Positions 1 through 7,071 of a stretch of 32,488 bases of DNA are shown here, in pieces (position 1 is the first letter of the stretch; every line of letters begins with the position of its first letter). The position numbers were made by a program, and so were the translations under genes. The notes under the pieces were generated by a model. That model was not told the DNA's origin, did not search any database, and saw nothing but the letters and a program-made list of their open reading frames with translations. Source of the stretch: Burkholderia sp. S171 (GTDB lineage Bacteria > Pseudomonadota > Gammaproteobacteria > Burkholderiales > Burkholderiaceae); contig NZ_LMUF01000039.1 in the NCBI RefSeq assembly GCF_009766085.1, forward strand, positions 1 to 32,488, written 5' to 3'.

Positions 1-177
1 CCTCCCGCCACTCAGCGTGCGCGCATCTTCGGGCTTGTGCTTCCAACGCTGCACGCTGCGCACGCTCACCCCCAGGCACGCACTGGCGCTCGCGCGGTGG
101 GCACCGGCTTGTACCGCTTCATCGATCAACTGCATGGCTTTACTGCGATCCCGGGTGCTGATCAGTCTTCCTCTTTT
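1..177 (-). CDS. IS3-family transposase OrfB, N-terminal part only
   Basis: Reading the minus strand in the -1 frame relative to orfA gives an open frame with no stop from the A-run to the window edge. It contains ISTRDRSKAMQLIDEAVQAG followed by ACLGVSVRSVQRWKHKPED. This is the characteristic N-terminal HTH of IS3 OrfB, which precedes the DDE catalytic domain (rve). The catalytic residues lie outside the window. The frame overlaps the orfA end and has no obvious start of its own, so it is probably expressed as an OrfAB fusion through the A6G slip site. Confidence 0.75.
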
Positions 178-671
178 TTGCCCCAGATCGCATTGGCTTT
201 TTTTAACATCGTCGCCAACGCAGAGGCCTCCGCACGGGCCGCTTCACTGCGCTTGAGCTGCCGTTCCAGTTCGCGGATACGCTTGGCTGAAAGCTTGGCC
301 TGAGCGCGTTCGGGCCCACTCAGCTTCGCTACGAGCGGCACGTTAGCGCGCTCGCAGGCATCACGCCATTCCCGGATCTGCTCAGGATAAATGCCATTGG
401 CACGACCGTAATAGGCGATCTCAGGTTCGCTTAACAAAGCCGTCTCCAGCACCACTCTGAACTTCTCGGCGCTCGACCACTGATCGCTCGTCTTGCCATT
501 GCCCGGCATGTATTCCCCTGAGTTACGGATGTTTCGCGCGTGACGCCGCCAAGTGTGGAGCGTCACCGTCGACACGCCCGTGGCGCCAGACATCTCAATG
601 ACGGCCCGGTTTAAGGGCGGCATCATCTGACGCATTGCCCATTCTTTGAATTCCACGGTGTAAGACTTCAT
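162..671 (-). CDS. IS3-family transposase OrfA
   Basis: This 169-residue protein is the DNA-binding half of an IS3-type transposase. Residues about 1-60 hold a helix-turn-helix region (GVSTVTLHTWRRHARN near residues 32-47). A second helical segment follows (DQWSSAEKFRVVLETA). A charged helix from about residue 118 (KRIRELERQLKRSEAARAEA) is the leucine-zipper-like part used for multimerisation. The protein ends at AIWGKKEED, the usual end of this OrfA type. The start at 671 is preceded by GGAAG. OrfA alone usually acts as a repressor or DNA binder; transposition needs the OrfAB fusion made by frameshifting. It looks intact, so the element may be functional if orfB is complete outside the window. 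Confidence 0.85.
   Translation of the reverse strand: MKSYTVEFKEWAMRQMMPPLNRAVIEMSGATGVSTVTLHTWRRHARNIRNSGEYMPGNGKTSDQWSSAEKFRVVLETALLSEPEIAYYGRANGIYPEQIREWRDACERANVPLVAKLSGPERAQAKLSAKRIRELERQLKRSEAARAEASALATMLKKANAIWGKKEED
173..179 (-). promoter_or_regulatory. Programmed -1 frameshift site (AAAAAAG)
   Basis: The minus strand reads AAAAAAG four codons before the orfA stop. Slipping back one base joins orfA to the orfB frame. A6G is a classic IS3-family slippery heptamer. No downstream pseudoknot was tested. Confidence 0.65.
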
Positions 672-746
672 CTTCCATTCGCTTGCCGCCCCCAGTTTGT
701 ACTAAAAGTAAATTCGGGTGACGCGACAACTAGCCTGACATGGAGG

Positions 747-863
747 GCTTTGGACAAAGAAATGACGTGCCGCCACGCACAGTGGCTAACAGTGATAAAG
801 AGAGTATCCGACTCTGGCAGACCACTAACCCTGAAAGTAGCAACCCGGCATAAACTCAGACCG
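747..863 (+). repeat. Dispersed intergenic repeat, copy 1
   Basis: This stretch (from GCTTTGGACAAAG to CTCAGACCG) matches 32021-32138 in the same orientation, with roughly 10-12 mismatches and one single-base indel by eye. It includes a small hairpin, GCCAC-GCACA-GTGGC. The homology stops on the left just where the insertion sequence begins, so the other half of the copy may lie beyond the element. Open frames on either strand here are repeat shadows and are not called as genes. Confidence 0.75.
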
Positions 864-904
864 ATAACCCCAAAACCAAACCCCAAACAGTGCGAACGAA
901 AAAC

Positions 905-1417
905 CTATAACGAAGCCGCAGCCCTCGCCGCTGTATCATAAAGACCGGAAGCATTTCGCAGCAACTGCGCCGCCTCGCCTATCTGCTCATTGGTCAGCCC
1001 GCTCTCCTTCAACGTGCTGATCAGACAACTCTCCCGCACCTCCCGATACTTCCCGCATAACTCCCTTCCCGCCGGCGTTGCAGAAAAGAACACTTCCTTG
1101 CCCACTTTTTCGCTCTTCACATACCCCCGCACCATCAACTTCTTAATGGCATAGCTGGCAACGTGCGTGTCCTCTATATTGAGAACAAAGCAGATATCGG
1201 CAATCTTTTTCTTCCGGTCACGATGACTCACATGATGCAGCAGCGATACCTCCACCGCCGTCATGTCCTTCGCGCCCGCCGCCGACATGCATCGAACCAT
1301 CCAGCGATTGAACGCATTGCTGGCCATGATCAGGCCATATTCGAACTCGGACAACTCGGCGCTCGTTTCAGAGACGAGATGCTCGGACGAAACGATCTTG
1401 GTCGGATGACGGGGCAT
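905..1417 (-). CDS. MarR-family winged-helix transcriptional regulator
   Basis: This is a 170-residue protein of MarR type. After a variable N-terminus (1-25), a helical dimerisation segment (EYGLIMASNAFNRWMVRCM) leads into the wing-helix domain at about 55-130. That domain has TAVEVSLLHHVSHRDRKKKIADIC, the recognition region VASYAIKKLMVRGYV, and the wing EKVGKEVFFSATPAG. A C-terminal dimerisation helix closes it. It is transcribed divergently from pxpB across 185 bases that hold a strong palindrome, so it is probably an autoregulated regulator of the 5-oxoprolinase genes. The ligand is unknown; 5-oxoproline or a derivative is an inference from context only. Confidence 0.8.
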   Translation of the reverse strand: MPRHPTKIVSSEHLVSETSAELSEFEYGLIMASNAFNRWMVRCMSAAGAKDMTAVEVSLLHHVSHRDRKKKIADICFVLNIEDTHVASYAIKKLMVRGYVKSEKVGKEVFFSATPAGRELCGKYREVRESCLISTLKESGLTNEQIGEAAQLLRNASGLYDTAARAAASL

Positions 1418-1498
1418 AAATATCTAGACGGAACAATATGTCGGCGAGTGTAGCGTATCGACCGAAATTTACCGCCAGGTCTAAATTCTTATTGATAA

Positions 1499-1521
1499 AT
1501 TGTCGATAAATTATTGACAAT
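1499..1521. promoter_or_regulatory. Near-perfect palindromic operator candidate
   Basis: ATTGTC-G-ATAA, a central A, then TTAT-T-GACAAT form a 23-base palindrome with only one unpaired position per arm. It sits between the divergent MarR gene and pxpB. A candidate promoter for the MarR gene overlaps it on the minus strand: TTGTCA at 1520-1515, 17 bases, TATCAA at 1497-1492. Length, symmetry and AT-rich character fit a MarR dimer site, which would repress in at least one direction. Confidence 0.65.
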
Positions 1522-1602
1522 GTACATTCCTGAGCTAGCGTCGAGACGGCTTGCTTTTCGCCTTTCGTTCATGCGCGCGCTCGATTACCGGCAAAACCCA
1601 GC

Positions 1603-2256
1603 ATGACACCACCCAAAATTCACCCACTCGGCGACACCGCGCTCGTATGTGAAGCGCCGCCGCCCGCCACGCTCGAATGCCAGCGCCGAATGTGGGCGCT
1701 CGCCGACGCGGCGCGCCTGTGGCCGCACGTCGTGGAAGTCGTGCCGGGCATGAACAACCTCACACTCGTCTTCGATCCCCTCCAGGCCGACCCCGCCGAC
1801 CTCGCCCAGCAACTGAAAAACGCGTGGGAACAAGCAGCCGAAGTCGAGGTAGGCACAACGGAAATCGAAATTCCCGTGCACTACGGCGGCGCTGACGGAC
1901 CCGATCTTGCCTCGCTGGCAAAGTCGCTCGACCTGAGCATCGATGAACTCGTGAAACGGCACACCCAAGCCGATTACATCGTATTTTTCCTCGGCTTTCA
2001 GCCCGGTTTTGCCTACCTCGGCGGCCTTGATCCCACGCTGCACGCCCCACGCCACCCCAAACCGCGGCTGGAAGTGCCGGCGGGGTCGGTGGGTATCGGC
2101 GGGGAGCAAACGGGCATTTATCCGGCGGTGTCGCCGGGTGGCTGGCAACTGCTGGGACGCACGGATCTCAAGCTCTTCGATCCCGCGCGCAACCCGCCCA
2201 CGTTGATGCAACCCGGCGATCACGTGCGTTTTACCGCGCTGGAGGTGCTCGCATGA
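1603..2256 (+). CDS. pxpB: 5-oxoprolinase subunit PxpB
   Basis: This 217-residue protein belongs to the KipI/PxpB family (carboxyltransferase domain subdomain C/D family). It acts with PxpC and PxpA in the ATP-dependent hydrolysis of 5-oxo-L-proline to L-glutamate. Family landmarks are HPLGDTALVCE at the N-terminus, a VVEVVPGMNNLTLVFDP segment near residue 50, the core motif FFLGFQPGFAYLGGLD near residue 130, and VGIGGEQTGIYPAVSPGGW near 165. The start at 1603 gives the full family length. The stop overlaps the pxpC start (ATGA), implying translational coupling. Older annotation calls it an allophanate hydrolase subunit 1 or KipI homologue; the pxpBCA context favours 5-oxoprolinase. Confidence 0.92.
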   Translation: MTPPKIHPLGDTALVCEAPPPATLECQRRMWALADAARLWPHVVEVVPGMNNLTLVFDPLQADPADLAQQLKNAWEQAAEVEVGTTEIEIPVHYGGADGPDLASLAKSLDLSIDELVKRHTQADYIVFFLGFQPGFAYLGGLDPTLHAPRHPKPRLEVPAGSVGIGGEQTGIYPAVSPGGWQLLGRTDLKLFDPARNPPTLMQPGDHVRFTALEVLA

Positions 2257-3284
2257 TCGACGTCATTCGCGCCGGCATGCTCTCGTCAGTGCAGGATCTC
2301 GGCCGCGCGGGGTATCGGCACCTGGGTGTCAGTTCGGGCGGCGCACTCGACGCGCTGTCGCTGGAAATTGGCAACCGGATCGTGGGTAATATGCCGGGCG
2401 CGGCCGGCATCGAACTGACGCTCGGACCCACCACCCTGCGCTTCACGCGCGCCACGCGCGTGGCGATCACCGGCACGGATTTCGCTGCGACCCTGGACGA
2501 TAAACCCGTCTATTCGTGGTGGAGCCTGCCAGTCCAGGCCGGCCAGGAATTGACCCTGCGCGGCGCCAAGCACGGCATGCGCGGTTACGTGTGCGTGGCC
2601 GGCGGTATCGACGTCCTGCCCATGCTCGGTTCCCGCAGTACCGACCTCGGCGCGTGTTTTGGCGGTCTCGGCGGCCGGGCGTTACGCGACGGCGATCGTT
2701 TGGCCACAGGCGTGCCGCAGCCGAACAAGAGCGCAGTGTTTTCATCGGCGGGAACGGCCTTTGGCGTGAAAGCGCCCGCGTGGTGCAAGTTCGTATACGT
2801 GGAAGAACCGGTGCGGCGCGGCAAACACACGCCGGGCAATTCGTGGTCGCTGCCGATCCGCGTCCTGCGCGGTCCGGAATACGAGACCTTCACGGCAACG
2901 GCCTTGCGCGACTTCTGGAACGAGGAGTGGACGATCACGCCGAACAGTAACCGCATGGGTTTCCGGCTCGCCGGCACGGTCCTGGAACGCGGCGATAAAG
3001 CCGACCTTCTCTCCCACGCTGTGTTGCCCGGCACGATTCAAGTCCCGCCGAACGGTCAGCCGATCGTGCTGATGGGGGACGCCCAGACCACCGGCGGATA
3101 TCCAAAAATAGGCTCGGTGATCAAGGCCGACCTGTGGAAGCTCGCGCAAGCGCGGCTCAGCAGCGGTGTGCGCTTTATCGAAACAACGGTGGAAGCCGCG
3201 CGTCACGCGCTGGCGGAAGAGCGCATGTATGTAAAACAGGTCGAATCGGCTATCGCGATGCACGCGGAACGCCTCGGCCGGTAA
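2253..3284 (+). CDS. pxpC: 5-oxoprolinase subunit PxpC
   Basis: This 343-residue biotin-dependent-carboxyltransferase-like protein (KipA/PxpC family) is the second subunit of the PxpABC oxoprolinase. Typical sequence is seen throughout: IRAGMLSSVQDLGRAGYRHL at the start, SSGGALDALSLEIGNRIVGN, then LRGAKHGMRGYVCVAGGIDV and MLGSRSTDLGACFGG in the middle. NSNRMGFRLAG and HAVLPGTIQVPPNGQPIVL followed by DAQTTGGYPKIG complete it. It overlaps pxpB by four bases and is 17 bases upstream of pxpA. The closest alternative names are allophanate hydrolase subunit 2 or urea amidolyase-like, which come from homology rather than this context. Confidence 0.92.
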   Translation: MIDVIRAGMLSSVQDLGRAGYRHLGVSSGGALDALSLEIGNRIVGNMPGAAGIELTLGPTTLRFTRATRVAITGTDFAATLDDKPVYSWWSLPVQAGQELTLRGAKHGMRGYVCVAGGIDVLPMLGSRSTDLGACFGGLGGRALRDGDRLATGVPQPNKSAVFSSAGTAFGVKAPAWCKFVYVEEPVRRGKHTPGNSWSLPIRVLRGPEYETFTATALRDFWNEEWTITPNSNRMGFRLAGTVLERGDKADLLSHAVLPGTIQVPPNGQPIVLMGDAQTTGGYPKIGSVIKADLWKLAQARLSSGVRFIETTVEAARHALAEERMYVKQVESAIAMHAERLGR

Positions 3285-3301
3285 GTGAACAAGGAACGAA
3301 G

Positions 3302-4057
3302 ATGGAAATCGATCTGAACGCCGATCTCGGCGAAGGTATGGGAACCGACGAAGCGCTGCTCGATCTCGTGAGCTCAGCGAATATTGCTTGCGGCTGGCAT
3401 GCGGGCGGGGCAACGGCCATGCGCGATTGCGTGCGCTGGGCGGTCGCGAAAGGTGTCGCCATTGGCGCGCACCCGAGTTTCAACGACCCGGAGAATTTCG
3501 GCCGCAAGGAAATGGATCTTCCCGTGTACGACATTTACGCGGGCGTGCTGTATCAGTTGGGCGCGCTGGCCGCGATCGTGAAGGCCGAAGGCGGCCGCTT
3601 GTCGCACGTGAAGCCGCACGGCGCGCTGTATAACCAGGCCGCGAAAAATCCGGAGATTGCCGACGCTATCGTCGCGGCGATTCGTGATTTCGATCCTTCA
3701 TTGCTCGTGTTCGGGCTCGCGAACAGCAATCTCGTCGATGCCGCGCGCAAGGCGAACATGGTCGCCATCGAGGAAGTGTTCGCGGACCGCGGATATCGGG
3801 CGGATGGGTCGCTCGTGCCGCGCAAGGACCCCGGCGCGTTGCTCGAGGACGAGGAAGCCGTGCTCACTCGCACGCTGGCCATGGCGACGGAACATCGCGT
3901 CCAGGCGGTCAGCGGAGAGTGGGTGCCGATCAACGCGCAGACGGTCTGTCTCCATGGCGACGGCGCGCATGCGCTCGCATTCGCCAAGCGTATTCGCGGA
4001 GCGCTTGAAACGGCGGGCATCGAAGTTCGCGCTGCGCACGCGGCCGAGGTTGGATGA
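3302..4057 (+). CDS. pxpA: 5-oxoprolinase subunit PxpA (LamB/YcsF family)
   Basis: This 251-residue cytoplasmic protein completes the PxpABC complex. The N-terminal signature MEIDLNADLGEGMG is diagnostic for LamB/YcsF, as are SSANIACGWHAGG near residue 25, AIGAHPSFNDPENFGR near 58 and VKPHGALYNQA near 100. The C-terminal CLHGDGAHALAFAK region is also conserved. A longer in-frame extension upstream lies inside pxpC; the ATG at 3302, preceded by GGAACGA, gives the family's normal start and length. The DLGEG and HGD/HGALY histidine/aspartate clusters suggest the active site. A likely terminator follows about 80 bases downstream. Confidence 0.93.
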   Translation: MEIDLNADLGEGMGTDEALLDLVSSANIACGWHAGGATAMRDCVRWAVAKGVAIGAHPSFNDPENFGRKEMDLPVYDIYAGVLYQLGALAAIVKAEGGRLSHVKPHGALYNQAAKNPEIADAIVAAIRDFDPSLLVFGLANSNLVDAARKANMVAIEEVFADRGYRADGSLVPRKDPGALLEDEEAVLTRTLAMATEHRVQAVSGEWVPINAQTVCLHGDGAHALAFAKRIRGALETAGIEVRAAHAAEVG

Positions 4058-4138
4058 GCGGTTGGCGTATTGGCCGACCCGCTGCTTGCGCCGCCATCGC
4101 CCGCAGAGAGCCGAATTGACGCCTCAATGAACCTGAAT

Positions 4139-4163
4139 GCCTCGCGACTTGGCGGGGCTTTTT
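4139..4163 (+). terminator. Intrinsic terminator or attenuator after pxpA
   Basis: GCCTCGC, a six-base loop and GCGGGGC (one G-T pair) are followed directly by TTTTT. It lies in the 225-base gap between pxpA and the DUF969 gene. It may end the pxpBCA transcript or reduce read-through into the membrane-protein pair. The rest of the gap shows nothing else clear. Confidence 0.65.
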
Positions 4164-4282
4164 CGTAAGCGGCCACAGAGCCGTTTTATCAAGCCAATGG
4201 AATGGGCCGCTCGATGCAAGCGGTTCGTCCGGCGATGGAAGCAGCCCTTACCGGGGCATTACCCCGATCACTTGGAGATCTT

Positions 4283-5002
4283 ATGGGAACCGCTGTCAAC
4301 CTATGGCCACTGATAGGTGTGGCCGTCATCATCGTGGGTTTTATCCTGCGCTTCAATCCGATGCTGATCGTGGCCGCCGCCGCCATCATCACCGGGCTTG
4401 CGGCGCACTTCCCGATTGATCGCATCCTCACCGCGATCGGTACGGGCTTCCTCAAGACGCGCAACATCCCGCTCATCATTTTGCTGCCGCTGGCCGTGAT
4501 CGGTTTGCTGGAACGGCACGGCCTGCGTGAACGCGCGCAAATCTGGATTTCAGGCATCAAGGCAGCAACCGTCGGGCGTCTGCTGATCGTCTATTTGCTG
4601 GTCCGCGAATTGACGGCGGCGGTTGGGTTGACCGGTCTCGGCGGACATCCGCAAATGGTCCGGCCGCTGCTCGCGCCCATGGCCGAAGGCGCGGCGGAAG
4701 CACGCTTCGGCAAGCTCTCCGATGAAACCCGTTTCAAGCTGCGCGCGTGGTCCGCCGCAACCGACAACGTCGGCCTGTTCTTCGGCGAAGACATCTTCGT
4801 CGCGTTCGGCGCAATCGTATTGATGACGACCTTCCTGAAGGAAGCGGGCATCGTCGTCGAACCGCTGCACGTCGCCGTCTGGGGCATCCCCACCGCGATC
4901 TGCGCATTCCTGATTCACGGCTTCCGGCTATGGCTGCTCGATCGACGGCTGAATCGCGAACTCGGCGCGTTGACCAAAAACGTTCGCGGAGAAACTGCAT
5001 GA
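4283..5002 (+). CDS. DUF969 membrane protein, probable 5-oxoproline permease subunit
   Basis: This 239-residue protein is very hydrophobic, with several membrane segments: LWPLIGVAVIIVGFILRF at the start, MLIVAAAAIITGLAAHF, IPLIILLPLAVIGLLE, and further helices near residues 165-215. It matches the DUF969 family, which is usually found beside DUF979 and 5-oxoprolinase genes. I chose the ATG at 4283 because GGAG lies eight bases upstream and the encoded start fits the family; an in-frame ATG at 4202 would add 27 unlikely residues. The ATGA overlap with the next gene indicates the two proteins are made together. A transport role is inferred from hydrophobicity and neighbours, not from an assayed family member. 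Confidence 0.85.
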   Translation: MGTAVNLWPLIGVAVIIVGFILRFNPMLIVAAAAIITGLAAHFPIDRILTAIGTGFLKTRNIPLIILLPLAVIGLLERHGLRERAQIWISGIKAATVGRLLIVYLLVRELTAAVGLTGLGGHPQMVRPLLAPMAEGAAEARFGKLSDETRFKLRAWSAATDNVGLFFGEDIFVAFGAIVLMTTFLKEAGIVVEPLHVAVWGIPTAICAFLIHGFRLWLLDRRLNRELGALTKNVRGETA

Positions 5003-5955
5003 CACTCACGCTCAACTATCTGTTCTATCTGCTGGGCATCGTGCTGGTCGTTGTCGCCGGCATGATCTATGTCGACAAGAAGCATCCGCGCCGCTTCCCC
5101 ACCGGCACGTTCTGGCTCGTGTATGCGTCGATTTTCCTGGTCGGCGACTGGCTGCCGGCTAATGTGGTCGGCGTGCTGGTTGTCGCCATGGCGTTGATAG
5201 CAGGCTTTGGCGGCGTCACGGCCGGCAAGCCGAAAATGCTCTCCGACGAAGCGCGCCGCAACAGCGCCCTGCGTCTTGGCAACAAGCTGTTCGTGCCGGC
5301 GTTGACCATTCCTGTGGTAACGGTGGTCCTCACGCTGGGCGCGAGTTACCTGGTGTTCGGCGGCAAGCCGCTGCTCGATCCGAAGAACGTCACGCTGATG
5401 GGCTTTGGCATCGGCTGTATCGTCGCGCTGGGTGTGGCCTGCGTGATGACGCGCGATACCGTCGGGCAATCGATGAAAGAAACGCGCCGTCTGGTCGACG
5501 CGCTTTCATGGGCCGCCGTGCTTCCGCAAATGCTGGGCATGCTCGGCCTGGTGTTCTCGGATGCGGGCGTGGGCAAGGCGGTCGCGCACGTGACAACGGC
5601 GTATGTGAACCTCGATTACCGTCTGGTCGCGGTCGCTGTGTATTGCATCGGCATGGCGCTTTTCACGATGGTCATGGGCAACGGCTTCGCGGCGTTCCCG
5701 GTGATGACGGGCGGCGTAGGCGTGCCGATCCTGGTCGGCGTATTCCACGGCAATCCGGCCACGATGGTCGCGATCGGCATGTTCTCCGGCTACTGCGGCA
5801 CGCTCATGACGCCGATGGCCGCGAACTTCAACATGGTGCCGGCTGCGCTGCTCGAATTACCCGATAAAAACGCGGTGATCAAAGTGCAAGTGCCAACGGC
5901 GCTGTCCATGTTGGTGGTGAATATCTTCTTGCTGAACTGGCTGATGTTTTTATAA
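4999..5955 (+). CDS. DUF979 membrane protein, probable 5-oxoproline permease subunit
   Basis: This 318-residue polytopic membrane protein belongs to DUF979. Hydrophobic stretches recur along its length (LFYLLGIVLVVVAGMIYV at the N-terminus, FWLVYASIFLVGDWLP, LTIPVVTVVLTLGASYLV, and LSMLVVNIFLLNWLMFL at the C-terminus). A conserved-looking glycine-rich section, VMGNGFAAFPVMTGGVGVP, lies near residue 225. The ATG at 4999 overlaps the DUF969 stop. The longer upstream frame runs inside DUF969 and is discarded. Together with DUF969 it is likely to form a two-component carrier feeding PxpABC; the energy source cannot be seen. Confidence 0.85.
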   Translation: MTLTLNYLFYLLGIVLVVVAGMIYVDKKHPRRFPTGTFWLVYASIFLVGDWLPANVVGVLVVAMALIAGFGGVTAGKPKMLSDEARRNSALRLGNKLFVPALTIPVVTVVLTLGASYLVFGGKPLLDPKNVTLMGFGIGCIVALGVACVMTRDTVGQSMKETRRLVDALSWAAVLPQMLGMLGLVFSDAGVGKAVAHVTTAYVNLDYRLVAVAVYCIGMALFTMVMGNGFAAFPVMTGGVGVPILVGVFHGNPATMVAIGMFSGYCGTLMTPMAANFNMVPAALLELPDKNAVIKVQVPTALSMLVVNIFLLNWLMFL

Positions 5956-5970
5956 ACCCAAGGCGTGGGT

Positions 5971-7071
5971 TCACGCCGGATCCACCACGAACCCGCGCTT
6001 TCTAAGCAACGCCAGCACCCCTCTTCTCCCCCCAAGATGCAACGCGCCGATAGCCATGAACACCGGCTTGTTCGGCGCGGCTATGGCGACCACGCGCGCC
6101 GCGAACCGGTAGTTCCGGTCGACCACCACGCGGTTATCGATCTGCGTGGCAAGCTGCTTCGATCGCGCCAGTTTCTCCGTCTTGGCGTCGTCCCACGCCT
6201 TCAGCGCATCGGCGTCGCCAATCCGCCATAACCGATGCAACTCCTTCACATCGGCAACATTCTCAGCCGGCGTCTGCACGAGATCCTGCGAGAGCATTTC
6301 CCGCTGCTGCGCCTGCGTGAGCCGCGTGAACGCGGCGATCTGTTCGTTGAGCGTCTCCAGGCCGATAACCCGCCCGCGCGGCCGCAAATACACATTCTGC
6401 AATTGCGTTTCTGTGCCGAACTCGGTCTGGAAGCCGGCCTTTAACGTATCGACGGTTTCGACCAGCATCGATGCCAGCCATGGCCTCGACCGGCTGATAT
6501 CGTCGAGCATGGCGGGGCTGCCGTGCATGCGTGTTTCCAGCTTTTTCCACAGCGCGTCGGGGAGATATCGCGGCAGGCACGGCGACCGGCATGCACCGTA
6601 TTTGCTAACTTCATCCGCCGACACAAGCAGGTCGTCGGGGGAGATTTCCAGCGCGAGAATGGGCGATGCGTCGAGTGCGCCGAGGATCGGCTTGCGGAAC
6701 GGCTGGCTGGCGGGATAGTCGTCGGCATAACCCACGTGCAGCGTGCCCAGCACGTAGATAGTGACCTGGCCTTTGGTGGCAACGTAGAACGGCATATGCG
6801 CCGCCTGCGTCTGCACCGGACCACTGGCGGTGGTCCCGTCGGAACGGTCTACATCGGGAGGCGCCGGGCGCGCAGGCGGCACCCTTAGACCAGGCAATGA
6901 ACCGGGCAGCGAACTACCGGAAGTGGGCGGCACCGCGGCGCCGGGCGGCGAACGCGCGCCGGTCACGGCAAAAGCCAAACGCGGCGCGAGGCAAAAAACT
7001 GCCAGCGCCGCCACGGCCAATCCCACAGCAAAACGGCGCGCAACCTGCCGCGCCGTTTGCGGTTCAGGCAT
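5971..7071 (-). CDS. TraB/GumN/PrgY-family protein, exported
   Basis: The product is 366 residues. It starts with a basic segment and hydrophobic helix (FAVGLAVAALAVFCLAPRLAFA), which acts as a signal peptide or membrane anchor, then has a proline-rich low-complexity linker. The TraB/GumN domain follows: TIYVLGTLHVGYADDYP with the conserved GTLH motif, ILALEISPDDL, and near the C-terminus FMAIGALHLGGRRGVLALLRKRGF with the second G-x-LH motif. The family is thought to be metalloprotease-like (Tiki relatives), probably periplasmic here; the substrate is unknown. The chosen ATG at 7071 overlaps the dppF stop by eight bases, so it is the last gene of the dpp operon. A longer in-frame start at 7167 lies inside dppF and lacks a signal-peptide-like beginning. 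Confidence 0.85.
   Translation of the reverse strand: MPEPQTARQVARRFAVGLAVAALAVFCLAPRLAFAVTGARSPPGAAVPPTSGSSLPGSLPGLRVPPARPAPPDVDRSDGTTASGPVQTQAAHMPFYVATKGQVTIYVLGTLHVGYADDYPASQPFRKPILGALDASPILALEISPDDLLVSADEVSKYGACRSPCLPRYLPDALWKKLETRMHGSPAMLDDISRSRPWLASMLVETVDTLKAGFQTEFGTETQLQNVYLRPRGRVIGLETLNEQIAAFTRLTQAQQREMLSQDLVQTPAENVADVKELHRLWRIGDADALKAWDDAKTEKLARSKQLATQIDNRVVVDRNYRFAARVVAIAAPNKPVFMAIGALHLGGRRGVLALLRKRGFVVDPA

Larger units (their letters stand above)
1..740 (-). mobile_element. IS3-family insertion sequence, 5' part, cut by the window edge
   Basis: The element reads right to left: a leader (about 672-740), orfA, then the start of an overlapping orfB that runs off the left edge. The two-ORF layout, the A6G frameshift site and the HTH-plus-coiled-coil OrfA are typical of IS3. 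The outer end is not fixed. On the minus strand a TGTCAGG sequence at 740-734 is a plausible terminal-repeat tip, but the partner repeat lies outside the window. The dispersed repeat begins a few bases outward, at 747. Confidence 0.75.

Noticed and set aside
668..941. Small open frames on both strands between the insertion sequence and the MarR gene
   Set aside because: They lie on the dispersed repeat, and copy 2 has a one-base indel that breaks the upstream part of the frame. No ribosome site or protein features were seen.
5955..5971. Small hairpin AACCCA-AGGCG-TGGGTT between the convergent DUF979 and TraB/GumN genes
   Set aside because: It has only six base pairs and no T-run on either side, too weak to call a terminator.
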